Source: Oxyruncus cristatus | Lineage: Eukaryota; Chordata; Aves; Passeriformes; Cotingidae | Reading direction: 5' to 3' | Assembly: GCA_013399855.1 (NCBI GenBank) | Contig: VXAY01005967.1 | Location: 149,293-213,292 of the forward strand | Length of the DNA: 64,000 bases | Shown: piece after piece, positions 45,491 to 55,127 of the stretch | How positions within the stretch are numbered: position 1 is the stretch's first letter | How the letters are laid out: the number at the start of each line of letters is the position of its first letter | Translations under genes and position numbers: made by a program | The notes under the pieces: generated by a model | What the model was told of the DNA's origin: nothing | The model's database searches: none | What the model saw: only the letters and a program-made list of their open reading frames with translations

Positions 45491-48400
45491 ACTGCCTCAG
45501 AGTAAGCATTGCTGATTTTCTTTCATTTGGCTGATGAAATTATTTCTGTCATTATCTACATCAGAAATGTTAACTGTAAATGGACTAAAGACCTGGTGAG
45601 AAAGCCTTTTGAAACAGAAACGCATTAATTTCTCTGTCTTTCAGATTCATCAGTCATATTGACAGCTAGAAGAATAAAAGGGAGAATTTATTTTATATAG
45701 TTGAATCTTTTTACATTCCAACTTTGGGAAGCATATAGTTCACCTAAGGTAGTATCAGAGTTTATATTGAATCCAGAGACAAATTTACCTTGAAATGCCT
45801 CAATATCACGTTCTCAAATCTGAATTCTACATCCTAAATTTTAAGTGTGCTACATTTTTGTATGTGGACTAAAAGAGGCAGTTCATCACCTTGTGTCTGC
45901 AATTAAGTTGTATGACTAGGGATCTAAACTGAGAGTACTTCTCATTAAATAGCCAACTCTATAAGGTTACCTTGGAAAAATTACTGAGAGTAAATATCTT
46001 GCTTCGATTTGAGGACACTTTACCTAAGAAATGGGGGATTTAACAAACTGACATCTTCATGCGTGATTCTTTCAAGCTGTCATGTGGCACTCAGTTCATG
46101 CTTACTGTTGCTGAAGACTCATGGTTTAAAATGCCAGGGATATACAGATAATGAATGGTATGATTATTCAAATGGGGAAGGGTAGATTTTCCCTCAGGCT
46201 TGATTCATCAGTCAGTTATACTTCTTCAAGAAGATGCTGTTTGGTAAGGAGTATTGCTTGGAGTCACGGGGAGTTGGAAGGAATAAATAAGCTAGTGTTT
46301 TAAGGTACAAAAAATTCAGTTGTAACTTCTTTGCCTAAACCTCCACTCACAGGCCATTCTTCCTGCCTTCTAATTTCTGAAGGTTTCTAGGGATTTAGGA
46401 GGTGACTAGAAAGACAGGTTTGTATTATAAGACTGTACATTCAGAAGAGGGCTGGCTGATGCTGTAGTTAGGGCTTTGAATAGGTTGAGTGTAACTGACA
46501 GAACATGCATGTAGGCCCACCAAAGTATTCTCACATATATATTCACACTATGCTAACAAAGAGGCTGTCTAAATGAATGTACATGCAAGTCCTTCTAATA
46601 GGCCTCAGCATAACACTAGCTACCTGCCCTCTGAGTATCTTTTCTATAGGTATTATGTGAATATAGTTGTAGACAATGAATTTCAAAGACCACTTACAGC
46701 TAAATAACCCTTGTTTTCACGCTGAGATATATCCTTTAATTAAATATTTTTTTACATGAAAAAGTTTGTACTGACAAAGAAATTACTTCCTTGCCATTTT
46801 CTCTGTTTATACACCTTTTGCATACTATTAATCCAGAAACAGAGTAAAGTCTTTATTTTTATTAGTATCTCTCAATCTTTAATCATCCAAATACCTCACA
46901 AACTAATGACCTAAATATGGTTATAAAATTCTTGGATAAAAGCTTTGCCCTGATCTGATGACTCCTTTTAATTACCTGCCAATAAACACATACTTATCAA
47001 GACTATATAGTTCTTCATCAGTCATCCTTTTTATATAATGTTTATAGTCTACATTTTATTTCAAAGGATTTTACAAGCTACAAAGCATGTACAATAGTCA
47101 TTTTCTTTATATGGTGCTCGGGGGCATTACACAACAAAGTACAAAGAGCTTATCCTTCACCCCCACTGAAATGTAGTCACCTCTGAAGTGAAAAGTAGCA
47201 GCTTTTTCATACCAAAAGAAAAACACTATATCTAATTAAAGCGACAAGCTACCTGTAGTTAGAAAGAATGTGGTTGTTCAGACTCTAGCCTTACTTATGA
47301 CTTATTATTCATTTTTCTGCTCTTCCTCTCCCTCTTCACTTTACATACCAGCAGAGAAAAATGCCTTAATGTACGACTTGCTCTTTACTTAGACCTTTTA
47401 GCTATCCTCTGCTGTTTTGCAATACTTAGAGAACTGTTTGAGCTTGATCCCTCTATGTTAGCTGTGAAAGAATCCAACTGCTGCCGCTTCATCTGAAGGA
47501 TTTCTGTGGGGAAAAGGGGTTCTTTTAAACTAATTCCTCAGGCTGCTCACAACACGGACTTTCCCCTTTAGATGTCCTCCGTGGCTCCCTAACACTTTTG
47601 GGACTCTTTGAGCTACGTGAGCTGTCTTCCTTTCCTGATGGTGGCATTTTTGTCTTCAAAGAACAATTTTTGCTGCCCCTCTATTCTGTACAGGGAGAAA
47701 ATGCCTTTGAAATCAACATGGCTCTGCAGCCAGGTAATAAGCATTTATAAATGTCTATCCACTTCTCATTTGTTTAAAATTTGTTACTTCCTATTGCAGT
47801 TAAACAGGTATGAAGTGATTTTCTTCTAATGTTGCTTCCTTCTGATAGTCTGTGCAATGAAGCTGCATCAGTTTCAAAGGTTTCACACTCCCTGCCAAGA
47901 ATAGAGCTGTTATAGCAATAGCCCTTTGAAAAGGAAATAGCAAATGGTATCAGAAGGACAGGCAAATAGCTCAACTCAGGTTCATGTAGCCCCAGAAGTG
48001 CTTGGAAGCAGAAGATGACATGTGAAAGAGGACGGAGGGAAGAGGGTGCAAACTTAGAAAATATCTGTTGAAAGAATTAATTGAACAAGTCACCCCATCC
48101 CAAACAAAGCAATAGCAGTTGAAAGCAGAGGATAGCAGCTATAAAGACAGTAACTGTCAATGGTTCCTAGACATGTGCAAATAGTGCGAGACCTATTATT
48201 TAAAATAAAATTACAAGAAAAACCCATGTTCGGACAGGAATCCTCCCCTTTCAAAGAGACTATTAGGTAGACATTCGGTTTGTTTTATAAGCATTTCTTA
48301 TGTTTAATATGATCACTCCACTAGTAGTTCCTGGATGACCATGTTTATTAGTAGGACTATCTCTAAGCAAGGGGCTTTCATAATTTTTAAGATCTTACTG

Positions 48401-50296
48401 CTGTACTATTTTCTGCTGCGCAGTGGTTCTGACAACGCCACCTACACTTGTCAATAAAATAGAACAAGGCGTAATTACCACAGAAATGGCCAAACTCTCT
48501 TCCCTTCCATAAGCCTATTGGACTTATCATTGCTGCCTACTGGGAACATCACAAGCAGTCAAACTATGATTGGGCAATACCTGCGACAAAGCAGAATAAA
48601 ATCATTCCAGGGAGCATCCCAGTATTAAGCAGTAAGGACACCACTTTACCACATCTTGCGTCCATGGCCTAACCCCGTTCTGTTCACCAGCAGAGGCACA
48701 TTTGGATGTCCTCTGAACAATGTTTGTCCCCCTACCAATGTCCACTAAGTAGCAATGACAGTGGTCAGCAACCTGTGCAGCTGTGAAGTCCTGACTCTCT
48801 GGACATGCAAGAATGCCCAGGCATGGGAAATGAACAGGAAAGACACAGGGAGAAGAAGAGGTTTCTCTGCATTTGACAGTATTCAGTTGCCTAAAGATCA
48901 TCCTTTCTGACAGGATGGATATATAGCCATTGATTTAAAACTAGACCAGTGTGTAAGTGTTTTGTTAAATGGACACACTGAGCATTTTCTTAAATTCTTT
49001 GTAACTTAGTTCTTGAACTTATGGAAGGTTCACTAGATCAGGATATTGGATTATTTTGTTTTAGATTTTTGAAAACTACCATGGGAGGATTCATGTCCAT
49101 CTTGAAAATTTTTCAAAACAGATGAGCATTGAGAGTAGCGGTTTCTGCAGTTAATTTAAAAATTGTGATAAATAGTTCAGTAATCATAAAGCATTCTATC
49201 AATTCAATATAGCACAGAAGAATTGTGGAGAAAGAGTTTACAATTGACAAATAATTTTATGTTCCATATAATCCTTATTTTTGTACTTCTTAAAAAATGA
49301 AATGGAAGAAAGAACAGTTCTTATTCTAGAAACCAATGTCAGTTTGTATAAAGTCTGGGCAATATTGATTGATATAATTTTTAGGCTTGTTGATAGGGAA
49401 AAAAATACCATTTAGGAGTTTTTTTGGTTTTGGTTTATTTTTATTTGTTCACCTGCTTCAAAAAATGGCTGAGTTTAAAACCGCATCAAACAGGCAAGCA
49501 CTTAAGGATGCATGTGGGAATTAGGCACAGATTCCTCTCTATTGTTAATAGAAACTGTGCATCTAACACTTGCTCACTGTAGTGGAAATAGACCTGAGCC
49601 TTAATCTAAAGTGCATTGTGAGGAATTACTTTGTTTTTTTCCATTGGAGACTATTGTGAACGATGTAGCTGTGGTGCACAAAGGAAATCTAAAGGCAAGT
49701 GAAGTAAACTGAAAGACCACCATTGGATCAGGGTCCATTGGCAGAAATCAGCATCCGTAGGCAGAAACAGATGTTCCTTAACCTTTCATCATATTAATAA
49801 TTTAACGGCACTGATCACTCATAAAGAACTGAAATGTATTAGTTTTTCCTTTGAGATTACATTTATCTTTTTCTTTTCCTCTCCTACCTTAAATTCTGGT
49901 TTATGTAACCTTTCACTAATGAATTTACACAGAATCAGCAGAACTTCTATGTATAAACGGAAATTACTCCTTACTTAGGTCTTTTGTAAACTTCTGTACT
50001 GATTGTGTAGGACCCCAGTCTCTGCAGTGTCTTAGACTGTGGTTTCCTGGTCACCAAAAAGAAAGTAGTGATTTCTGATTCCAACTTCCTACAGGTTCTC
50101 AGGCTCTTTCTTAAACCTTCATTTTGTCTATAGTTTAAAATATAATTTAAAAGAATTCAACAGCCTTTCAAATATTTGTTGTGCTCTCCAATTCATGTAG
50201 AAAATCCGTATCCACAATAAAATTTGTAATAATAAAAATTATTTTATGAGCATATTAACCAAAGAAGTAAAGGAGGTGAACTGCCTCTCCTTTAAT
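45491..50296. other. Unique AT-rich sequence, no gene identified
   Basis: I see no mobile element over 4.8 kb. A possible small exon (47694-47733) is listed separately. A GC-richer patch at 48590-48905 has an unremarkable 99-codon minus frame and no family match. Confidence 0.45.
47694..47733 (+). other. Possible 40-base exon, unproven
   Basis: A good pyrimidine tract ('ttgctgcccctctattctgt' then acag) precedes 47694, and CAG followed by gtaataag begins the downstream side at 47734. One frame reads GENAFEINMALQP. Both splice signals fit consensus, but no neighbouring exon is identified and chance occurrences are common. Confidence 0.2.
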
Positions 50297-50848
50297 TGCC
50301 TGAGTTAACCTTGGTAGTCAGCTATCCCTGCAGCCACTCATTTGCTCTCCCCCAGCTGGATGAGGGAGAGAATTGGATGGATACAAACAGAAAAGTTATG
50401 GATTGAGATAAAGAAAGTTTAATAGGTGAAGCAAACCTGTGCATGCAAGCAAAGCAAACCCATGAATTCATCCATTACTCCCCATAGGCAGGCAGATATT
50501 CAGCCATTTCCTGAAAGTAAGGATTCATCATGTGTAATGGTTACTTGGGGAGGCACAGGCATAACTCCCAACAGCCCCTTTTTCCTCCAGGTATTATTGC
50601 TGAATATGATGGGATCCCATATGGTATGGAATATCCATTTGGTCAGTTGGAGTCAGCTGTCCCAGCCGTGACCCCCAACTCCTTGTGCACCCCCAGCCTA
50701 CATGCTGTCAGGGTAGCATGAGAAACAGAGAAGTGCTGCTCAGGATTAGATAAAACAACCCTGTGTTATCAACACTGCTTTGGTCACCAAACTAAAACAG
50801 CACCATAATGGCTGCCACAAAGAAAACTAACTCCATCTGGTCAAAACA
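50297..50848 (-). mobile_element. LTR of an ERVL/ERVK-like endogenous retrovirus (family B), minus strand
   Basis: In reverse complement it starts TGTTTTGACCAGATGGAGTT and ends GGTTAACTCAGGCA. It contains landmarks I know from avian LTRs: 'gtgttgataacacag', 'caccaaggagttggggg/tcac', 'gaccaaatggatattccata', 'attaaactttctttatctca' (a polyadenylation-signal-like region) and 'ctctccctcatccagctggg'. The last parts are shared with 53799-53935. No coding sequence adjoins, so it is likely a solo LTR. Candidate 5-bp flanks ttaat and tgtat agree at only three positions. The segment from 50740 on is repeated at 51377-51485 because of the duplication described separately. Confidence 0.82.
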
Positions 50849-51375
50849 TGTATAAAGTTTCACTTTCCATTCTTATCTTGATTTCACATAATCAGCTCAT
50901 GGATTATGAGGAGGGTAATATTTTATTTTATTTTATTTTATTTTATTTTATTTTATTTTATTTTATTTTATTTTATTTTATTTTATTTCATTTCATTTCA
51001 TTTCATTTTATTATTTTTAGAAGAAGAATTAGCTCAGAGTAAGTTAGAAAATCTTGAACAATGCCACAGTTTCAGTTAATGTACCACAGTTTCTACCAGG
51101 AATGCAAACATACAATGCAGAAAGTCATTAGAGTGAGATAAAGTAAACATAGTACATTATAAAGTAAAACCTGTGGGTCAAGGCAGGATGCTGAGGAGAG
51201 AGCAGACAATTGGGAATAAAAGGAATCAGTGACTTAACAGTGAATGATAAAAGTCTGGAAGGATAAAAGGAAAAGAAAAAAGAATATGTTAGCATAATAA
51301 AAAGTGTGAAATTAGAACAAAAATGAAACTTAGGAGAAAAAAAATGCCTTTCAGGCTTCAAGGTTGAAGAAAATT
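50740..51375. repeat. Duplicated segment, copy 1 (636 bp)
   Basis: This segment recurs at 51377-52017 after a single N. By eye the two copies are identical except for one TTTCA unit (four here, five there). It begins inside the LTR at 50297-50848 and contains the TTTTA/TTTCA microsatellite and about 350 bases of unique sequence. Most likely one of the copies is an assembly artefact. Confidence 0.97.
50921..51010. repeat. TTTTA/TTTCA compound pentanucleotide repeat, copy 1
   Basis: Thirteen TTTTA units are followed by four TTTCA units and one more TTTTA. Open frames across it give only a Phe-Tyr-Ile-Leu repeat and are not genes. Confidence 0.97.
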
Positions 51376-51376
51376 N
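51376..51376. other. Single N at a contig join
   Basis: One ambiguous base lies exactly between the two duplicated segments, marking the junction. Confidence 0.98.
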
Positions 51377-52017
51377 TCAGGATTAGATAAAACAACCCTG
51401 TGTTATCAACACTGCTTTGGTCACCAAACTAAAACAGCACCATAATGGCTGCCACAAAGAAAACTAACTCCATCTGGTCAAAACATGTATAAAGTTTCAC
51501 TTTCCATTCTTATCTTGATTTCACATAATCAGCTCATGGATTATGAGGAGGGTAATATTTTATTTTATTTTATTTTATTTTATTTTATTTTATTTTATTT
51601 TATTTTATTTTATTTTATTTTATTTCATTTCATTTCATTTCATTTCATTTTATTATTTTTAGAAGAAGAATTAGCTCAGAGTAAGTTAGAAAATCTTGAA
51701 CAATGCCACAGTTTCAGTTAATGTACCACAGTTTCTACCAGGAATGCAAACATACAATGCAGAAAGTCATTAGAGTGAGATAAAGTAAACATAGTACATT
51801 ATAAAGTAAAACCTGTGGGTCAAGGCAGGATGCTGAGGAGAGAGCAGACAATTGGGAATAAAAGGAATCAGTGACTTAACAGTGAATGATAAAAGTCTGG
51901 AAGGATAAAAGGAAAAGAAAAAAGAATATGTTAGCATAATAAAAAGTGTGAAATTAGAACAAAAATGAAACTTAGGAGAAAAAAAATGCCTTTCAGGCTT
52001 CAAGGTTGAAGAAAATT
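51377..52017. repeat. Duplicated segment, copy 2 (641 bp)
   Basis: It begins abruptly at the base equivalent to 50740, in the middle of the LTR, so 51377-51485 is a partial LTR without its other end. It then follows copy 1 to the base before the N and continues into new sequence at 52018. It is five bases longer than copy 1, exactly one TTTCA unit. Confidence 0.97.
51558..51652. repeat. TTTTA/TTTCA compound pentanucleotide repeat, copy 2
   Basis: Thirteen TTTTA units, five TTTCA units and one TTTTA. The extra TTTCA is the only difference seen from copy 1. Confidence 0.97.
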
Positions 52018-53798
52018 GCTTGAGTAACATGTAAAAATATCTTGTGGAGATTCAGAGAGTATGAAAGTTCATCTCAGGAAGTTTTGGTGATATAGATCAG
52101 AAAGCAAAGCATTTTCCTGGAATTACCTGATGCAGATTTTCTAGGAAGAAGTCTATTAAGGAATAAATGAGAAGATTAAAACTATCTAAATCCTCGCTGA
52201 GTTCCTACACAAAATGTGATTAATTATGCAGACCAATATATCAACTTATCCTGAACTTCTGCTGTCATGAACTAAGGTTTTTTTATGTGAATGGACAAGG
52301 CATTTTTTCCTTTACAACTTAAATTACAATGATTTCAGAAACCTAATGAAAGCAAACAACACTATTATGGTGAATGCACAAAATGATGACACAAAATATT
52401 GCAAAATGACCAAGCATCATGGAAACAATAAAGTTTCCTTGTAGACATGAAATTTGACATATTGATCAATTAGAAACCAAAATGAGGTTTAAAAGATCTT
52501 ATTCTTCTCTCCCACTTGTTCAGCATTTCTTTGATGTAAGTGTAATTTATTCCAGCATAATCTGTTGTCAGAGGAAACTTAAATCTAAAGAATATGCACT
52601 GTATTATCTTGTAACTTTGATTGCACTATTTTGGAGAATACTTTTATAAGCACATTTTTATTGGCTTTAAAGTTTGTGAAGACTTTGTTAGCATATTGTT
52701 TGGAAAAAAAAGTACAGCTCTTGCATTCCTAGGCATCCTCTGGTTATATAAACTGTGCAAAATCTGAAGTGATTAAAACTGGTAAAATAATAATTTCTGT
52801 GAACAAAATGTATAAATCATAGCTCAGTTTTTATTTATTAAATATCATGTGTTGCTCTCAAATACACTGGAAAAATGTTTTCAAATTGTTGTTTCATTGA
52901 ATTAATTATTTTAATTGCAACTAAAGCTGATAAAACATTAGTTCAATATTAGTTGAAGTAGTTCAACACGTCGGACAAGATGCAACCCTTAGGGTCATCT
53001 TGACGAGGAGAGAATGCTATTCTTTCATGCATATAAAGTTTGGTTAGTAGATCATATGTTTTGCGATTGGCTGTTTACAATTCAGAACTGCTCAGTACTA
53101 ATATAGAATGACCAAAGTTTCCAATTAATTTATACTTATTCATCTCATTTTGCTGACTCCCACCATTCTGTCTAACTCAACATTAAACCTGAAAGTGTTA
53201 AATTAATTAATTTTGGTGTGTGATAACTACTTATGCATCAGTAGAGTTTTAAAACATTAGCAAAATACCAGCTATATACTTTGACTTGTCAGCAGCAGCT
53301 GAGTATCTACTTTAAAGGGTCATGTACAAAATGCAGACTGATGACTGGTAGGAACAATGACTCCTTAAATTCAGAATGAAATATGCAATAGATAGCAGTC
53401 AATACAGAAGGCAAAATAACAAAACTGCCTGCAAATGAAACAGCTGCTAGCTGTAGTTCAATAACTGAACTAATGGAGGGTAATTTGGCACATCCTCAGT
53501 TATTGTCTATCTATAATATGTTAATTATCATGCTCAGACTATTTAGACCAAGTTTATAATTTATTTGAAACATGTCTGTAAATAACCGCACTGAGTAGGT
53601 AGACTGGCATCAATCGAAACAGAAATAAGTTCCACATGAATAACAAAAAAGGATGCAAAAGAAGCTTGTGATCCTTAAAATCTTTTTGCTGAATAAAATA
53701 TTGTTCCATCTCTTTCAGTTACTATAATTAATTTGCTGTCCTTTGTTCTACTCACTTAGATACTTTAGATTATGGGTTTTGCACATAAAGCTTTTGCT
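52018..53798. other. Unique AT-rich sequence
   Basis: No gene or mobile element is recognised. Confidence 0.5.
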
Positions 53799-53935
53799 TT
53801 ACCAAATAAACTGTGTTTATCTCAACCTTCAAGTTCTCCCACTTTTACTCTTCTGATTCTCTCCACCATCTCACCAGAGGGATTGAACAAGTGGCTGGGT
53901 GGGGCTGTGTTGCCCATTGAGGTTAAGCAATGACA
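53799..53935 (+). mobile_element. 3' part of a family B LTR
   Basis: 'ccaaataaactgtgtttatc' contains an AATAAA polyadenylation signal and matches the R/U5 start of the LTR at 50.3 kb (reverse). It continues with 'ccacttttactcttctgatt', 'caccagagggattga', 'gtggctgggtggggctgtgt' and ends 'ggttaagcaatgaca'. The upstream half (U3) is not recognisable before 53799, so the LTR is truncated or decayed at its 5' side. It is followed directly by a primer-binding-site-like sequence, which identifies it as a 5' LTR rather than a solo LTR. Confidence 0.8.
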
Positions 53936-53943
53936 GTCCTTTC

Positions 53944-53961
53944 TGGCAGCCAACCTGCGGC
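53944..53961 (+). promoter_or_regulatory. Decayed retroviral primer-binding site, tRNA-Lys type
   Basis: TGGCAGCCAACCTGCGGC agrees with the tRNA-Lys(1,2) primer-binding site TGGCGCCCAACGTGGGGC at 14 of 18 positions and lies eight bases after the LTR end, where it belongs. This is where the tRNA primer would have bound genomic RNA to start minus-strand synthesis. No gag-like frame follows, so the internal region is lost or decayed. Confidence 0.7.
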
Positions 53962-54680
53962 TCAAAGTGTTTGAAATAATAAAGTCAATGCAAATTCTTA
54001 GTGTTTGTTAAAGCTCATAAGTGTAATATGGTGTTTCTGTAAATTTTTTGGACTGAATCAGGGAAGATTCTGTGCAAAAACTGCACAGAGGGGAAGAAAA
54101 GATGGTTTAGGATTATTAAAGCTTTCTTTACACTGTTAAGTTCCATGTCCTATGTTAAAAATTTGCATTCTGCCCTTGACCTTGGTGGTTGTGGGAAAGA
54201 ATTCACTATGTATCTTTGTACATTTTTAACCATGAAGTGAATTCTTCAAATACTGCATTTTCTGGAAAACAGTCTGATTCTAATTATCTTTCCATGAGAA
54301 CAAAATTTAGTCTCTCTAATATTCCGTATGAGAGAGGCATCTATCGGCTCCCATTTGTATATCATTACAGGATGCAATGTCATAAATGATAGAGTAAAAC
54401 AAGTATATTCAAATCTCATATAGACATTCAATCTTAAGAGAATAAAAAATGTATGCTAAAGGATGAACTAAATTGTTGCTACCAAAGACATGTTAAATGT
54501 GCATTCATAACTTAGTGAAGCACTTGTCACTATTCTATCTTGGGTACCAACAGTAATCCCATTGAGCTGTGGAAATAATCTATGAATGTTTTTGTCTTAT
54601 CTACTTTGATCTAATTTTCTCAAGAGACTTTTTTTGGTTTCTGATTTTACTAGAATGAGCACCATGAAAAGATAATCTGT
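53962..54680. other. Sequence after the primer-binding site, no viral gene seen
   Basis: This would be the leader and gag start if the provirus had been retained, but frames are short and no retroviral motif is recognised. Either the element is deleted just after the primer-binding site or it is too decayed. Confidence 0.45.
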
Positions 54681-55127
54681 CTCCTTGCCCTGGTTTCAGC
54701 CAAGGACAGGGTTAATTTTTCACAGTAAACATGAGGGGGTGGAGCCCGGAGCCCTGTCTAAATTGTTATTCTCTACCACTTCCCCTCACTGCTAGGGGGT
54801 GGAAGTAAGGGATTCTCACTTCCAGGAAGAAGGGACGTGGCTTGCTGTCAGGTAAAACGTTATGGATGGAGGGTCCAGACGCCGTTTTGTTCATTGTCTC
54901 AGGGTTGCACCATGTCAGGTTGAGCAATTTGCGTGTAAAACACCCTCTATTTTGTACACAGTTGTTATGAATATTGTCGCTGTAGCTGTTACTTTTTGTT
55001 TTCTTATCTCATTGCTGTCTCCGGTAAATTGTTGTAATCTTAGCCTGTAATCTGTGCCTTTTGTCTCTCTCACCAGAGGGGTGAAGCGAGGGGAGCAGGA
55101 GTGCTGTTCCTAAACCACAACACTCCT
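54681..55127 (+). mobile_element. Solo LTR (54686-55122) with perfect 5-bp target duplication
   Basis: The LTR runs from TGCCCTGGTTTCAGCC (54686) to AAACCACAACA (55122), 437 bp with TG...CA ends. It is flanked by ctcct on both sides (54681-54685 and 55123-55127), a perfect 5-bp target-site duplication. This proves a retroviral-type integration followed by LTR-LTR recombination that removed the internal region. Five-base duplications are typical of ERVL-like elements, six of ERVK. Its end ('caccagaggggtgaagcgag...ttcctaaaccacaaca') resembles that of the LTR at 53.8 kb, and its start ('ccaaggacagggttaatttt') that of the LTR at 50.3 kb, so all three are relatives. Confidence 0.92.

Noticed and set aside
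50848..51721. Two similar small plus-strand proteins with Phe-Tyr-Ile-Leu repeats
   Set aside because: They are translations of the two copies of the TTTTA microsatellite.
50740..52017. A genuine recent tandem segmental duplication
   Set aside because: Not excluded, but the single N exactly at the junction and the mid-LTR start of copy 2 make an unmerged contig overlap more likely.
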